Shown: one piece after another, positions 1-7,312 of the stretch
How positions within the stretch are numbered: position 1 is the first letter of the stretch
How the letters are laid out: each line of letters starts with the position of its first letter
DNA from: Bin87 sp963665395
GTDB lineage: Bacteria; Chloroflexota; Dehalococcoidia; Lucifugimonadales; UBA3495
Length of the DNA: 64,000 bases
NCBI GenBank assembly: GCA_963665395.2
Contig: OY762251.1
Span: forward strand, 1,612,001 to 1,676,000
Direction of reading: 5' to 3'
Position numbers and translations under genes: made by a program
The notes under the pieces: model-generated
What the model saw: the letters and a program-made list of their open reading frames with translations, nothing else
What the model was told of the DNA's origin: nothing
Databases searched by the model: none

Positions 1-138
1 CCACGGCTTGCTGCCTCCCTGTTTGATGTTGTCAATCCGGTGGCCGCCGTTACCGGCAGCTACCTGCGATGACTGGATTCCGGCCCCGTATCAAGTACGG
101 GGTGACGTTCTTTCGCCAGGATGACGGTTGAGGATGGA
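1..138. other. Intergenic stretch at left edge with small hairpin
   Basis: No convincing gene is seen here. The F0 operon on the minus strand would normally continue with atpH (delta) after atpF, but no delta-like reading frame starts in these bases. Positions 84-102 form a 7-bp inverted repeat (CCCCGTA / TACGGGG, 5-nt loop). It sits in a 'GGATTCCGG...' context of the kind often found as dispersed intergenic palindromes. The delta gene may lie further left, separated by this repeat. Confidence 0.5.
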
Positions 139-642
139 TCAGTTGCGGCGCAACGCTTGCTCCCCTTCCGCCAGTACCTGATCGATGAGTTCCTGATGAG
201 CCTGACGATCAACGCTGCGGCGGATGATCCGCTCCGCGGCCGAAATGGCGAGATCGCCAAAGGCGGCGCGCACCTCGTTGATGGCGGCGTCGCGTTCCCG
301 GGCGATGTCCGCCCTGGCGCGCTCCGAGAACTCCTCCGCGGACTGCCGGGCGCGGGCCATTTCCTCTTCCCGGAAACGGTCCGCGGCTTCGCGGGCCTGG
401 TCCAGCAAACGCTGTCCCTCGCGGCGGGCCTCGTTCAGCTCGTCCTCAATGGCCGCGCGTGACGTGGCCGCTTCCTCGCGGGCGCGGTCGGCGGCGGACA
501 GGCTTTCACGGATGCTCTCGACCCGGCTGTCCAGGGCGTTCAGCAGCGGCCGGTAAGCCAGCGTTCCCAGCAGGATCAGCAGAATGACGTAGTTGATCAG
601 GTAGCTGATCAACGAGGGAACGTTCAATCCCAGTTCAACCAT
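139..642 (-). CDS. atpF: ATP synthase F0 subunit b
   Basis: This is the peripheral-stalk subunit b of F1F0-ATP synthase. It holds F1 against rotation and is anchored in the cytoplasmic membrane. The 167-residue protein has one N-terminal membrane helix (about residues 10-29, SYLINYVILLILLG). A long charged alpha-helical region rich in A, E, R and Q follows, as expected for the b dimer coiled coil (residues 35-165). The length matches bacterial b subunits. The ATG lies 4 bp after the stop of atpE on the same strand, so it is translated within the atpI-atpB-atpE-atpF operon. No frameshift or truncation is seen. Confidence 0.95.
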   Translation of the reverse strand: MVELGLNVPSLISYLINYVILLILLGTLAYRPLLNALDSRVESIRESLSAADRAREEAATSRAAIEDELNEARREGQRLLDQAREAADRFREEEMARARQSAEEFSERARADIARERDAAINEVRAAFGDLAISAAERIIRRSVDRQAHQELIDQVLAEGEQALRRN

Positions 643-646
643 GTTG

Positions 647-931
647 TTACACCACGAAGAGCAGGATCACTGCGACGATGAGCGAGTAGATACCCAGCGC
701 CTCGGCGAATGCGATGGCCAGGATCATGTTGGTGGTGATGGCGCCGGCGGCGTCGGGGTTGCGCCCGATGGCGTTCATCGCGCCGGAGCCCAGGATGCCG
801 ATGCCGATGCCGGGGCCGACCACGCCGAGGCCGATGGCCAAGCCGGCCGCCAATAGCTTGGCGCCTTCTTCGGTGATGCCCTGGGCGCCCACCGACAGCA
901 ACATCGCAAACATTGAGAGGTCAAGTGCCAT
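647..931 (-). CDS. atpE: ATP synthase F0 subunit c
   Basis: This is the rotor-ring proteolipid c. The 94-residue protein has two hydrophobic helices joined by the polar RNP loop (residues 57-59). The ion-binding carboxylate in helix 2 is Glu77 (AIAFAEALG). The residue after it is Ala rather than Ser/Thr, which favours proton over sodium coupling (inference). An N-terminal extension of about 18 residues before the glycine-rich helix is slightly longer than in many c subunits. A GGAGG site lies about 10 nt upstream of the ATG. The gene sits between atpB and atpF in the standard order. Confidence 0.96.
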   Translation of the reverse strand: MALDLSMFAMLLSVGAQGITEEGAKLLAAGLAIGLGVVGPGIGIGILGSGAMNAIGRNPDAAGAITTNMILAIAFAEALGIYSLIVAVILLFVV

Positions 932-1042
932 TGTTGAAAATCCTCCGGTTCAAGGTTGGCCTTGTGTTTCAGCTAGCCCCGGCTCCAATCCGGCCGGAGG
1001 CGTGTGCCCATGTGTTAATTCCCGACACCAATCCCTTTGATG

Positions 1043-2059
1043 CTAGTGCTCCTCGTGGCTCACTGCCACTGACAGGAACACCAACGTCAGGCCGGCGAAG
1101 ATGACCGCCTGTACCAGGCCCACCAGCAACTCCAGTCCGAAGACGAACTGCGTCGCCACGAAAGGCACCAGGAAGGTGAACATCACCACCAGGATTTCGC
1201 CGGCGGTCATGTTCCCAAAGAGACGGAAGGTGAAGGAGACGACGCGCACCAATTCGGAAAGCAGCTCAAGGATACCGACGAAGACGCCGATGAGTCCGGC
1301 CGGGCCTTTGCGCAGCTCGCCGAAGGCGAAGAACTTCTTGAGGTATCCGATGCTATGCGCGCGAAAGCCCCAATATTCCACGAACACGAAGGAGATCAGG
1401 GCTAATGCCAGGGGCATATTCACGTCGGTGCCGGCGGGCCGGATCAGGTGCGTTGCCAGTTTGAACCCGCCATCGACGTGGGCGCCGTAACCGACAGCCT
1501 GGTAGATGGGAATGAGGAAAATCGCAATCCAGGCGTTGAACAGGACGAAGAAGAAGATGGTCGCCACCACCGGGAAAACCCGGCGTCCCATTTCGGGGCC
1601 GAGGACTGACGATGAAAAGTTGAGAACCGCTTCAAACATTATCTCAACCAAGGCTTGCAGCCGGGTTGGGATCGCCTTGGGTTTGCGCCCGGCGCTGATG
1701 AAGAGGACCAGCATCACGACGCTGGTGAGCCACGCGGACAGCAGGGTGTTGGTTACGGCGAACTGCATCAGGCCCAGGCCGTGATGCTCTTCTTCCTTGC
1801 CGTGGTCTCCTTCCGCCGAATCCGACGTTTTGGCTTCGCCGTGATCATCGGTTTTCTTATCGGCGACGCGATAGCCGATCACGCTTTCGCGGACGGAAGC
1901 CGGAAATATCGGATCAGGAGCCAGGTGGATGCCCGGTTCGGGGAGGAAGGAGCTTCCCAGCCCGAACATTTTGGAGCCGATGGCTCCGACCACAAAACCG
2001 ACGATGAGGAGCACCGCCATGCCGATGCCGAACAGGAGGAATGCCCGTTTACGCGTCAC
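1043..2059 (-). CDS. atpB: ATP synthase F0 subunit a
   Basis: Subunit a forms the stator half-channels for protons. The 338-residue protein is larger than typical (240-290). The extra length is an N-terminal membrane segment followed by a hydrophilic insert (about residues 70-95) rich in D, E, K and H. The conserved helix with the essential arginine is seen in SFTFRLFGNMTAGEI, and the C-terminal helices are intact. The start is GTG, 2 bp after the atpI stop, with GGAGG upstream. An expanded N-terminus of this kind occurs in other phyla, but I cannot assign it a role. Confidence 0.95.
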   Translation of the reverse strand: MTRKRAFLLFGIGMAVLLIVGFVVGAIGSKMFGLGSSFLPEPGIHLAPDPIFPASVRESVIGYRVADKKTDDHGEAKTSDSAEGDHGKEEEHHGLGLMQFAVTNTLLSAWLTSVVMLVLFISAGRKPKAIPTRLQALVEIMFEAVLNFSSSVLGPEMGRRVFPVVATIFFFVLFNAWIAIFLIPIYQAVGYGAHVDGGFKLATHLIRPAGTDVNMPLALALISFVFVEYWGFRAHSIGYLKKFFAFGELRKGPAGLIGVFVGILELLSELVRVVSFTFRLFGNMTAGEILVVMFTFLVPFVATQFVFGLELLVGLVQAVIFAGLTLVFLSVAVSHEEH

Positions 2060-2061
2060 GA

Positions 2062-2334
2062 CTACCAGTTGCCTCCGTGGTCACTTTGCTCGCGGTCCGG
2101 CGTCGTGGCAGACCGTGGGCCCGATTTGGAGCCGTAAATGGCGGGCAGCACCATGCGGTACACCCCGTAAAAGGCGATCCCGCTGCCCAGCACCGTGCCG
2201 ATGAGCACCATCAGGGCCATCTGTCCGGTGAGTTTCCCCAACCACACGCCCCCCACTATGCCCAGCACGATGCACAGCGCGACGTACCAACCCAAACCCG
2301 TCAGCCGCAGGGCTACTATCAGCCATTGCGGCAT
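2062..2334 (-). CDS. atpI: AtpI/ATPase gene 1-like F0 assembly protein
   Basis: This small (90-residue) membrane protein heads the ATP synthase operon. It has two hydrophobic helices (about residues 5-30 and 38-65) with a glycine-rich first helix (LGIVGGVWLG), the pattern of AtpI/AtpZ-type proteins. These proteins aid c-ring assembly or cation handling. The ATG at 2334 was chosen because it fits the family; a TTG 12 nt upstream is also in frame. The C-terminal 25 residues are polar. It lies about 15 nt downstream of the predicted transcription start. Confidence 0.75.
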   Translation of the reverse strand: MPQWLIVALRLTGLGWYVALCIVLGIVGGVWLGKLTGQMALMVLIGTVLGSGIAFYGVYRMVLPAIYGSKSGPRSATTPDREQSDHGGNW

Positions 2335-2355
2335 TTCCGATTCCAAACGGCAGGC

Positions 2356-2384
2356 ATATTAGCATTCGTTATACGGCGTGTCAA
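2356..2384 (-). promoter_or_regulatory. Sigma70-type promoter of the ATP synthase operon
   Basis: On the minus strand the sequence reads TTGACA, a 17-nt spacer, then TAATAT, which is close to the housekeeping consensus. The predicted start near 2349 would leave a leader of only about 15 nt before the atpI ATG at 2334. Confidence 0.8.
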
Positions 2385-2419
2385 TTGGAGGAGCGGCGAA
2401 AATCGTAACCCGTGTTACG

Positions 2420-2449
2420 AAAAAGCCCCGCCGTGACGAGGGCAGGGCT
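2420..2449 (-). terminator. Rho-independent terminator after the BFN-domain gene
   Basis: On the minus strand a GC-rich stem (AGCCCTGCC / GGCGGGGCT) is followed directly by TTTTT. It lies 38 bp after the stop codon of the gene at 2488-3030 and just ahead of the atp promoter, so it separates the two transcription units. Confidence 0.8.
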
Positions 2450-2487
2450 GGGTACGTCAGGGCTTCGATAACCGGCGTTGGCCGGAC

Positions 2488-3030
2488 CTATCTTCGCTCG
2501 AAATCCTCCATGTCCAGTTCGTTGATGAGATCCGTGAACGCCGACAAACCCTGCAACTCCTCTTCGGTAACCTCAGCGGGCGCTTCCTCACCCTCCCCAC
2601 TCTGGGGAGAAACGGGTTGGCCGGTTTCCTGATCCATTGAAATGGCGGCTTTTTCCATCACCTGGTCGGCGACGTAAATGGGAACATCAGCGCGCACTGC
2701 CACCGCCATCGCGTCGCTGGGGCGAGAGTCGATTTCGTGGGTCCGGTCACCGACCTTGATTACGATCTTGGCGTAGAAGGTTTCGTTTTGCAGGTCATTG
2801 ACCAGGATGTGCTCGAAGGAACCGCCCACCGATTTGACGAGATCAACGAGCAGGTCGTGGGTCAGCGGACGGGGGACCGTCATCCCCTGCATTCTGACGG
2901 CGATGGCTTCAGCTTCGGTGGGGCCGATCCAGATGAGCAAGAACAAGTTAGTCTCAAGTTCTTTGAGCACCACCACCCGCTGGTAGTTCATCTGGCTGAT
3001 CCGGATGCTGTCGATTACCAGTTCACGCAT
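2488..3030 (-). CDS. Bifunctional nuclease (BFN/DUF151) domain protein
   Basis: The first 140 or so residues match the BFN domain. It starts MRELVIDSIRIS and contains the typical 'LPIWIG..EA.AI' equivalent (LFLLIWIGPTEAEAIAVRM), then RPLTHDLLVDLV and the conserved RPSDAMAVAVRADVPIYV block. BFN proteins have been linked to RNase/DNase activity and stress in plants and bacteria; the role here is not known. The tail (about 40 residues) is acidic and ends in DMEDFERR. I chose the ATG at 3030; an in-frame ATG at 3057 is possible. Earlier candidate starts fall in low-complexity upstream sequence. Confidence 0.85.
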   Translation of the reverse strand: MRELVIDSIRISQMNYQRVVVLKELETNLFLLIWIGPTEAEAIAVRMQGMTVPRPLTHDLLVDLVKSVGGSFEHILVNDLQNETFYAKIVIKVGDRTHEIDSRPSDAMAVAVRADVPIYVADQVMEKAAISMDQETGQPVSPQSGEGEEAPAEVTEEELQGLSAFTDLINELDMEDFERR

Positions 3031-3160
3031 CTCGCTGCATCGCTCCGCTGATTGCATCCGGAAAGGGCTGCCAATCAATCCAGCCGCCCCCGCCCCGTTT
3101 GCGCGCCTGATTTTACACCCGATTGAAGCGGTAATGTCAAGGGAAGCCGGCGTCGTCGCA

Positions 3161-3312
3161 GGGTCTTTCGGTTGTCGTTGCGAGGAGCACAGTCCGCCTC
3201 TGGCGGATGGCAATCTTGTCGTTGGAACAGACCCGTTTGTGGTTAGCCACCGGAGCTTTGACGGGATTGCTTCGCTGCGCTCGCAATGACAAACATGAAA
3301 ACCGAAAGGCCC
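3161..3312. repeat. MITE-like element, family A, copy 1 (152 bp)
   Basis: This 152-bp element has terminal inverted repeats GGGTCTTTCGGTT / AACCGAAAGGCCC (one mismatch). It encloses a 'TTGCGAGGAGC...GCTCGCAATGA' palindrome. A second copy of exactly the same length, nearly identical in sequence, is at 36662-36813. It has no coding capacity, so it looks like a non-autonomous mobile or structured intergenic repeat. Confidence 0.85.
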
Positions 3313-3407
3313 TGGGCGTCGTCGCGCACGCTGGGGCAGGGGACGACGCCACTGAACGGGTTTGACGGTCAGCCCTTTCGGCGTGGTCTGCGCTGCCCCG
3401 CGGCCAA

Positions 3408-3956
3408 CTATCGGTACTCGATCCGTTCGCGCAGGTCTTCGGGCGCAAAGTCCTGGGGAGAGGGCACTGTCGGGTTCGCGCTGGCGGCCAGAGTGGCGCC
3501 CGCGAGCACGTCGATGCCTTTGCGAATGGAGCCGGTGGCGGCGTTTAGTTCCCGTTCCAGGTCTCTCAGGGTGCGCAGGGCGTAGGCGTCGGCCTGGTTG
3601 CGCCGGTTTTCGGCTTCCTGCTCGGCCTGGTGGACGATCCGCTGGGATTTTATTTCTGCGTCGCGCAGGATTTCTTCGGCCTTGCGCCCCAGCTCGTGGT
3701 CGCTGAGCCGGGTGCGAAAATCCTGCTCCAGTTGCTGGCGGGTCTGGTGCGCTTCCGACACGGCAGAGGACATTATGTCATCCTTGCGGGACAGCATCTC
3801 CTCAGCCCGGTGTATTTCCTGCGGAATGGACATGCGCAACTGCGCCACCAATTCGCTCAGCTTGGTCCGGTCAACCATCACGTTGTTGCTGAGCGGAACT
3901 GATTTGCTGGAGTCAACCAGCAGCTCGATCCGGTCGATAATGTTGTTGATGTCGAT
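3408..3956 (-). CDS. DivIVA/AtpF-like coiled-coil protein (probable AUC start)
   Basis: The protein is almost entirely charged helix (residues about 35-150, with AEEILRDAEIKSQRIVHQAEQ), like the cytoplasmic coiled-coil proteins near coaD/rsmD in Chloroflexota. The first ATG/GTG (3878/3881) would delete a conserved-looking N-terminus, (M)DINNIIDRIELLVDSSK. That segment is open in frame and begins at ATC (3954-3956), 5 nt after a strong GAGGGGG ribosome site. No ATG, GTG or TTG exists in frame between there and the upstream stop. I therefore place the start at the ATC. From memory, relatives begin 'MDI..LIDRLE'. The function is unknown; a scaffold role in envelope growth is only a guess. Confidence 0.7.
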   Translation of the reverse strand: MDINNIIDRIELLVDSSKSVPLSNNVMVDRTKLSELVAQLRMSIPQEIHRAEEMLSRKDDIMSSAVSEAHQTRQQLEQDFRTRLSDHELGRKAEEILRDAEIKSQRIVHQAEQEAENRRNQADAYALRTLRDLERELNAATGSIRKGIDVLAGATLAASANPTVPSPQDFAPEDLRERIEYR

Positions 3957-3997
3957 GAGATCCCCCTCGCGCCGGCGGCATGACTTGCCGGAAACGG

Positions 3998-4486
3998 CTA
4001 CCGCTGCGGCGACTGGTATTTATCGGCCAGGGCCTGCGCCACGTGGAGGGGCACCATGCCGGCGATGTCGCCCCCCAACTGCGCGACCTCCTTCAGCAGG
4101 CTGGAGCTGATGAACATATGCTCCTGGTCGCTCATGAGGGACACCATGTCCACGTCCGGTTCCAGCCGGCGATTCATAAAGAACATTTGGGATTCGTACT
4201 CAAAGTCGGGTCCGCTGCGCAGCCCCCGAATGATAGTGGCGGCGCCGAACTCACGGGCGGTCTTCACCACCAGTCCGTTGAACGGTCGGACCGTCACGTT
4301 GTCCAGGTCGGCCACCGCTTCCCGCATCAGCCCCACGCGTTCCTCAGTGTTGAACAACAGGCTCTTGGACGGCGTGTCATATACGGCGATAATCAGGGAA
4401 TCGAAGAGCCGCGCGGCCCGTTGCGCCACGTTGAGATGTCCCATGGTTACCGGGTCGAAAGTTCCCGGATATAGAGCGGTTACCAT
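3998..4486 (-). CDS. coaD: Phosphopantetheine adenylyltransferase
   Basis: This enzyme transfers AMP from ATP to 4'-phosphopantetheine, the penultimate step of coenzyme A synthesis. The 162-residue protein has the nucleotidyltransferase start YPGTFDPVTMGH with the catalytic T-x-x-H histidine (His17). It also has the C-terminal SSSLLKEVAQLGGD motif that contacts ATP. The ATG at 4486 is preceded by GGAG; an in-frame TTG at 4501 is unlikely. It lies downstream of rsmD on the same strand (32 bp gap), a pairing common in bacteria. Confidence 0.96.
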   Translation of the reverse strand: MVTALYPGTFDPVTMGHLNVAQRAARLFDSLIIAVYDTPSKSLLFNTEERVGLMREAVADLDNVTVRPFNGLVVKTAREFGAATIIRGLRSGPDFEYESQMFFMNRRLEPDVDMVSLMSDQEHMFISSSLLKEVAQLGGDIAGMVPLHVAQALADKYQSPQR

Positions 4487-4518
4487 TCGGCAATTCTCCA
4501 AACTTGTTTTGACTCCAG

Positions 4519-5121
4519 TCAGGTCGCGTCACCACATTCCGCACGATAGAACGCCACCGCGTTATCGCCGTATCGGCGGGCGTCGTACCGACGCAGACCA
4601 TGCACCCGGTCCGGCAGTTCCTGCCGACTGCTATGTCCCAACACTACGGTCGCGTTGGAGACGAGCCGGCCGGACTCCCAGAGCGCGACCAGCGTCGGGG
4701 TTGGGTCACCCATCCGGTATGGAGGGTCCAGCAGCGCCAGACCATAACGCTCACCTCCGAATTCTCCGGCTGCGGCGCGTCCCAGCCATCCCGGGACGTC
4801 GGCGCAGTGAACTCGGCCCGCCTCGGCATAGCCGGCGCGCTCCAGGTTGTCCTGCAGGACCAGGCACTGTCGACGGTTGCGCTCGACGAAGTCGGCCGAG
4901 GCTGCGCCGCGGCTCAACGCCTCAATGCCCAGGCTGCCGGTGCCGGCGAACAGGTCAACGGCGCGGTGGTCGATAACCTGACTGGTTTCCAATATGTTAA
5001 AGATGGCGGCGCGCACCCGTTCCGTGGTTGGCCGAATGCCGGCTACCGCAGCGCCTTTCAGGCGGATGCCGCGTGCCTCGCCACTGGCAACACGCATCGA
5101 ATTGGAATTGCGTGGAGGCAT
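4519..5121 (-). CDS. rsmD: 16S rRNA (guanine966-N2)-methyltransferase
   Basis: RsmD methylates G966 of 16S rRNA in the 30S subunit. The 200-residue protein shows the N-terminal MRVASGEARGIRL and RPTTERVRAAIFNIL signature, the SAM-binding VDLFAGTGSLGIEALSRGA, and the catalytic DPPY (ALLDPPYR). I chose the ATG at 5121; another at 5097 (MRVASG) fits the family start equally well. A longer open frame to 5241 adds low-complexity residues and is probably not translated. It forms a unit with coaD. Confidence 0.93.
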   Translation of the reverse strand: MPPRNSNSMRVASGEARGIRLKGAAVAGIRPTTERVRAAIFNILETSQVIDHRAVDLFAGTGSLGIEALSRGAASADFVERNRRQCLVLQDNLERAGYAEAGRVHCADVPGWLGRAAAGEFGGERYGLALLDPPYRMGDPTPTLVALWESGRLVSNATVVLGHSSRQELPDRVHGLRRYDARRYGDNAVAFYRAECGDAT

Positions 5122-5237
5122 TTTAGAACTGACCAGGATTGGGTTGACGTTTGCAGCGTCTGCGGGTTTTGGCCGATTTTGCGCCGCGACGGCCCGGTTC
5201 GCTGCGCTGCGAAGCCCGCTGTCCGCCGGTCGGCTAG

Positions 5238-6035
5238 TCACGCATCAGGGGAATCGTCGGTAGGCGTCCGGCGGTAGGGCAAGGTGAAAACGGCTACACC
5301 CTGCTCCTCGGCAAAGGCGCGCTGGGGTTCGGCGGCGTAGGCCGTTGCGACGGCGGGCAGAACGGTCGAGTTGACGGCGATGGACAGAATGGCGGCGCGG
5401 CGGACTGCCCGCTCGATGTCATCGTTGCCCAACGTGATGGAGGCTTCAACCAGGACGTGCTGGCCGTCCTGGTCGGCGATGATAATGTCGGTTTCATGAC
5501 AATCCGTCGCCTGTTCCCGGGTAATCAGGCCGGCGCGAAAGGCTCGGTGAAGGCTGCTGTTCAACGCGGGGGTGTCATGCGCGTCTTGCGTCATGACGAT
5601 GGCCGGTTCATTGAGGCCAAAATCGATGTTGGCTTCAAAGAGTATCCGCTGTCGCGCCTTGCGTTCAAAATCGCTGCCCTCAAAGTTGCTGAAACGTCCT
5701 TCCATACTGTTGAAACGTCCTTCCAGCCGGTCCAGCCGGCGGTTAGTTTCGGCTTGCCCCGTCTTGAGTTCGGCCACGTCGCCTTTGAGTTCGGCTTGCC
5801 CTCCCTTGAGTTCAGCCACGTCGGCCTTGACCTCGGCCATGTCGGATTCCAGCCGGTCCAAGCGTTCATGGACCAAGCGGAAGTTTTCGTTGGTGGCCTG
5901 GACGAACTTGGCGACTTCCTGGGGCAGGTTCAACAGTTCCTCGCCGACGATTATGCCGCGAATAGTGGCTAACCAGTCGGGATGCTCGCGCAGGATGCGA
6001 GCCAGGTCATTGATGTCGTTGATGGTGGTGGTCAT
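5238..6035 (-). CDS. Coiled-coil protein with PD-(D/E)XK-like C-terminal domain
   Basis: The 265-residue protein has an N-terminal helical part (residues 1-60). A heptad stretch (about 60-125) repeats AELKGGQAELKGDVAELK. A C-terminal domain (about 150-245) contains ATDCHETDIIIADQDGQHVLVEASITL. The spaced E..D and VEA pattern resembles the degenerate nuclease folds (DUF3782-like) that are abundant in cyanobacteria and Chloroflexota. A lysine in the last motif is not evident, so activity is uncertain. The protein at 31829-32518 has the same architecture. The function is unknown. Confidence 0.65.
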   Translation of the reverse strand: MTTTINDINDLARILREHPDWLATIRGIIVGEELLNLPQEVAKFVQATNENFRLVHERLDRLESDMAEVKADVAELKGGQAELKGDVAELKTGQAETNRRLDRLEGRFNSMEGRFSNFEGSDFERKARQRILFEANIDFGLNEPAIVMTQDAHDTPALNSSLHRAFRAGLITREQATDCHETDIIIADQDGQHVLVEASITLGNDDIERAVRRAAILSIAVNSTVLPAVATAYAAEPQRAFAEEQGVAVFTLPYRRTPTDDSPDA

Positions 6036-6238
6036 GGTTCGTCATTATAGCATCGTCTTACAACGCACAGATTCCGCCGCTTGCCCGGTAGTCGGGGGTG
6101 TGCTACCATCGTTGCCGCTATACTGCGCCGCAGGTGGATATTAGCCCGTACTCTTGACCAATCACGCGCTGGGCGCGCCGCGCCAACTGCGGCTCCCGTG
6201 ACGTTTGCCCATTCGGTTCGCCGGTCAGCCACGCAGCA

Positions 6239-7219
6239 ATGTCCACTCCGCAAAACGCCCAATCACGGACGCCCGGCGGCGAAGTATTTCGCCGGGCATT
6301 GGCCGAAGCCGCGCCGCCGCTGGGCGCCGGCACGGTCATCACCATCGGCGTGTTCGACGGCGTGCATCGCGGGCACCGGCACCTGCTCCAGAGAATGCTT
6401 GAGTTGGCCGAGCCGCCGCTCGTCCCCACGGTCATCACCTTCAGCAACCACCCCGCCGAGGTGGTGAACCCGGAGCGCACTGTCAGCAAGATCATCACGC
6501 CTGAAGAAAAGGTGGACCTCCTCTATGACGCCGGCGTGGGCTGCGTCATCTGCGTGGAGTTCACCAACGAACTCGCAAATCTTGACGCCAACGAATTTAC
6601 GAACCTGCTGGTGGATTGCCTGCACATGCGGGGCATCGTGACCGGGCCGGACTTCGCGTTGGGTCGCAACCGTAGCGGGAACCTGGAATATCTGCGACGG
6701 CGTGGTCAAGGCATGGGTTTCTGGGTAGAAACCGTCGCTCCGCTGGAATTGGAAGGCTCCGCCATTCGCAGCCGCCGGGTGCGCAACGCCCTGGCCGACG
6801 GCAACGTGGACGGCGCCGAGTATCTGCTGGGCCGGCCCTACGCTACCGATGGCGTGGTGGTTCACGGCGCCAAGATGGGCCGGCAGCTCGGCTTCCCGAC
6901 CGCCAACATCATTCCCACGCAGAACTTCGTCATTCCCGCCGATGGAGTGTACGCCACCTACGCCACGGTGAACGGCGTGCGCCACATGGCGGCTACCAGC
7001 ATCGGCGTGCGGCCTACCTTCGGACTGAGCCAGCGCCTCATCGAGGCCCACCTGCTGGACTTCTCCGACGACATATATGATGAAAACCTGCGCTTGGAGT
7101 TTGTCTCCCGGCTGCGCGGACAGGAAACCTTTGACGGCATCGATGCGCTCATCACGCAGATGAACCGGGATGTTGATAACGCCCGCAACATTCTTATCGA
7201 ACACGACCGGCTGGCCTGA
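6239..7219 (+). CDS. ribF: Bifunctional riboflavin kinase/FAD synthetase
   Basis: RibF phosphorylates riboflavin to FMN and adenylates FMN to FAD. The N-terminal FAD-synthetase domain has VITIGVFDGVHRGHRHLL, with the HxGH-like nucleotidyl motif, and TFSNHPAEVV. The C-terminal flavokinase domain has GRPYATDGVVVHGAKMGRQLGFPTANI. The 326-residue length is normal. It is transcribed ahead of tyrS but separated from it by an intrinsic terminator. Its flavin products would serve the many flavoproteins in this window (ETF, GMC and LLM oxidoreductases, nitroreductase). Confidence 0.95.
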   Translation: MSTPQNAQSRTPGGEVFRRALAEAAPPLGAGTVITIGVFDGVHRGHRHLLQRMLELAEPPLVPTVITFSNHPAEVVNPERTVSKIITPEEKVDLLYDAGVGCVICVEFTNELANLDANEFTNLLVDCLHMRGIVTGPDFALGRNRSGNLEYLRRRGQGMGFWVETVAPLELEGSAIRSRRVRNALADGNVDGAEYLLGRPYATDGVVVHGAKMGRQLGFPTANIIPTQNFVIPADGVYATYATVNGVRHMAATSIGVRPTFGLSQRLIEAHLLDFSDDIYDENLRLEFVSRLRGQETFDGIDALITQMNRDVDNARNILIEHDRLA

Positions 7220-7262
7220 AAATTCACCCTCCCCCCCGCATCAAGTGCGGGGCAGGCTCCAG

Positions 7263-7292
7263 CCCTCTCCCGTCAAGGGAGAGGGAGTTTTT
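7263..7292 (+). terminator. Rho-independent terminator after ribF
   Basis: A 9-bp stem (CCCTCTCCC / GGGAGAGGG, GTCAA loop) is followed by AG and TTTTT. The same stem sequence recurs in the 70-bp tandem repeat at 38701-39168. Confidence 0.8.
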
Positions 7293-7312
7293 GTCCCGCC
7301 GGAGGAGGATGT

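Noticed and set aside
2488..3213. Longer N-terminus for the BFN-domain protein (start at 3213)
   Set aside because: The added 61 residues are low-complexity and cross into the family A repeat; the domain starts cleanly at MRELVIDSIRIS.
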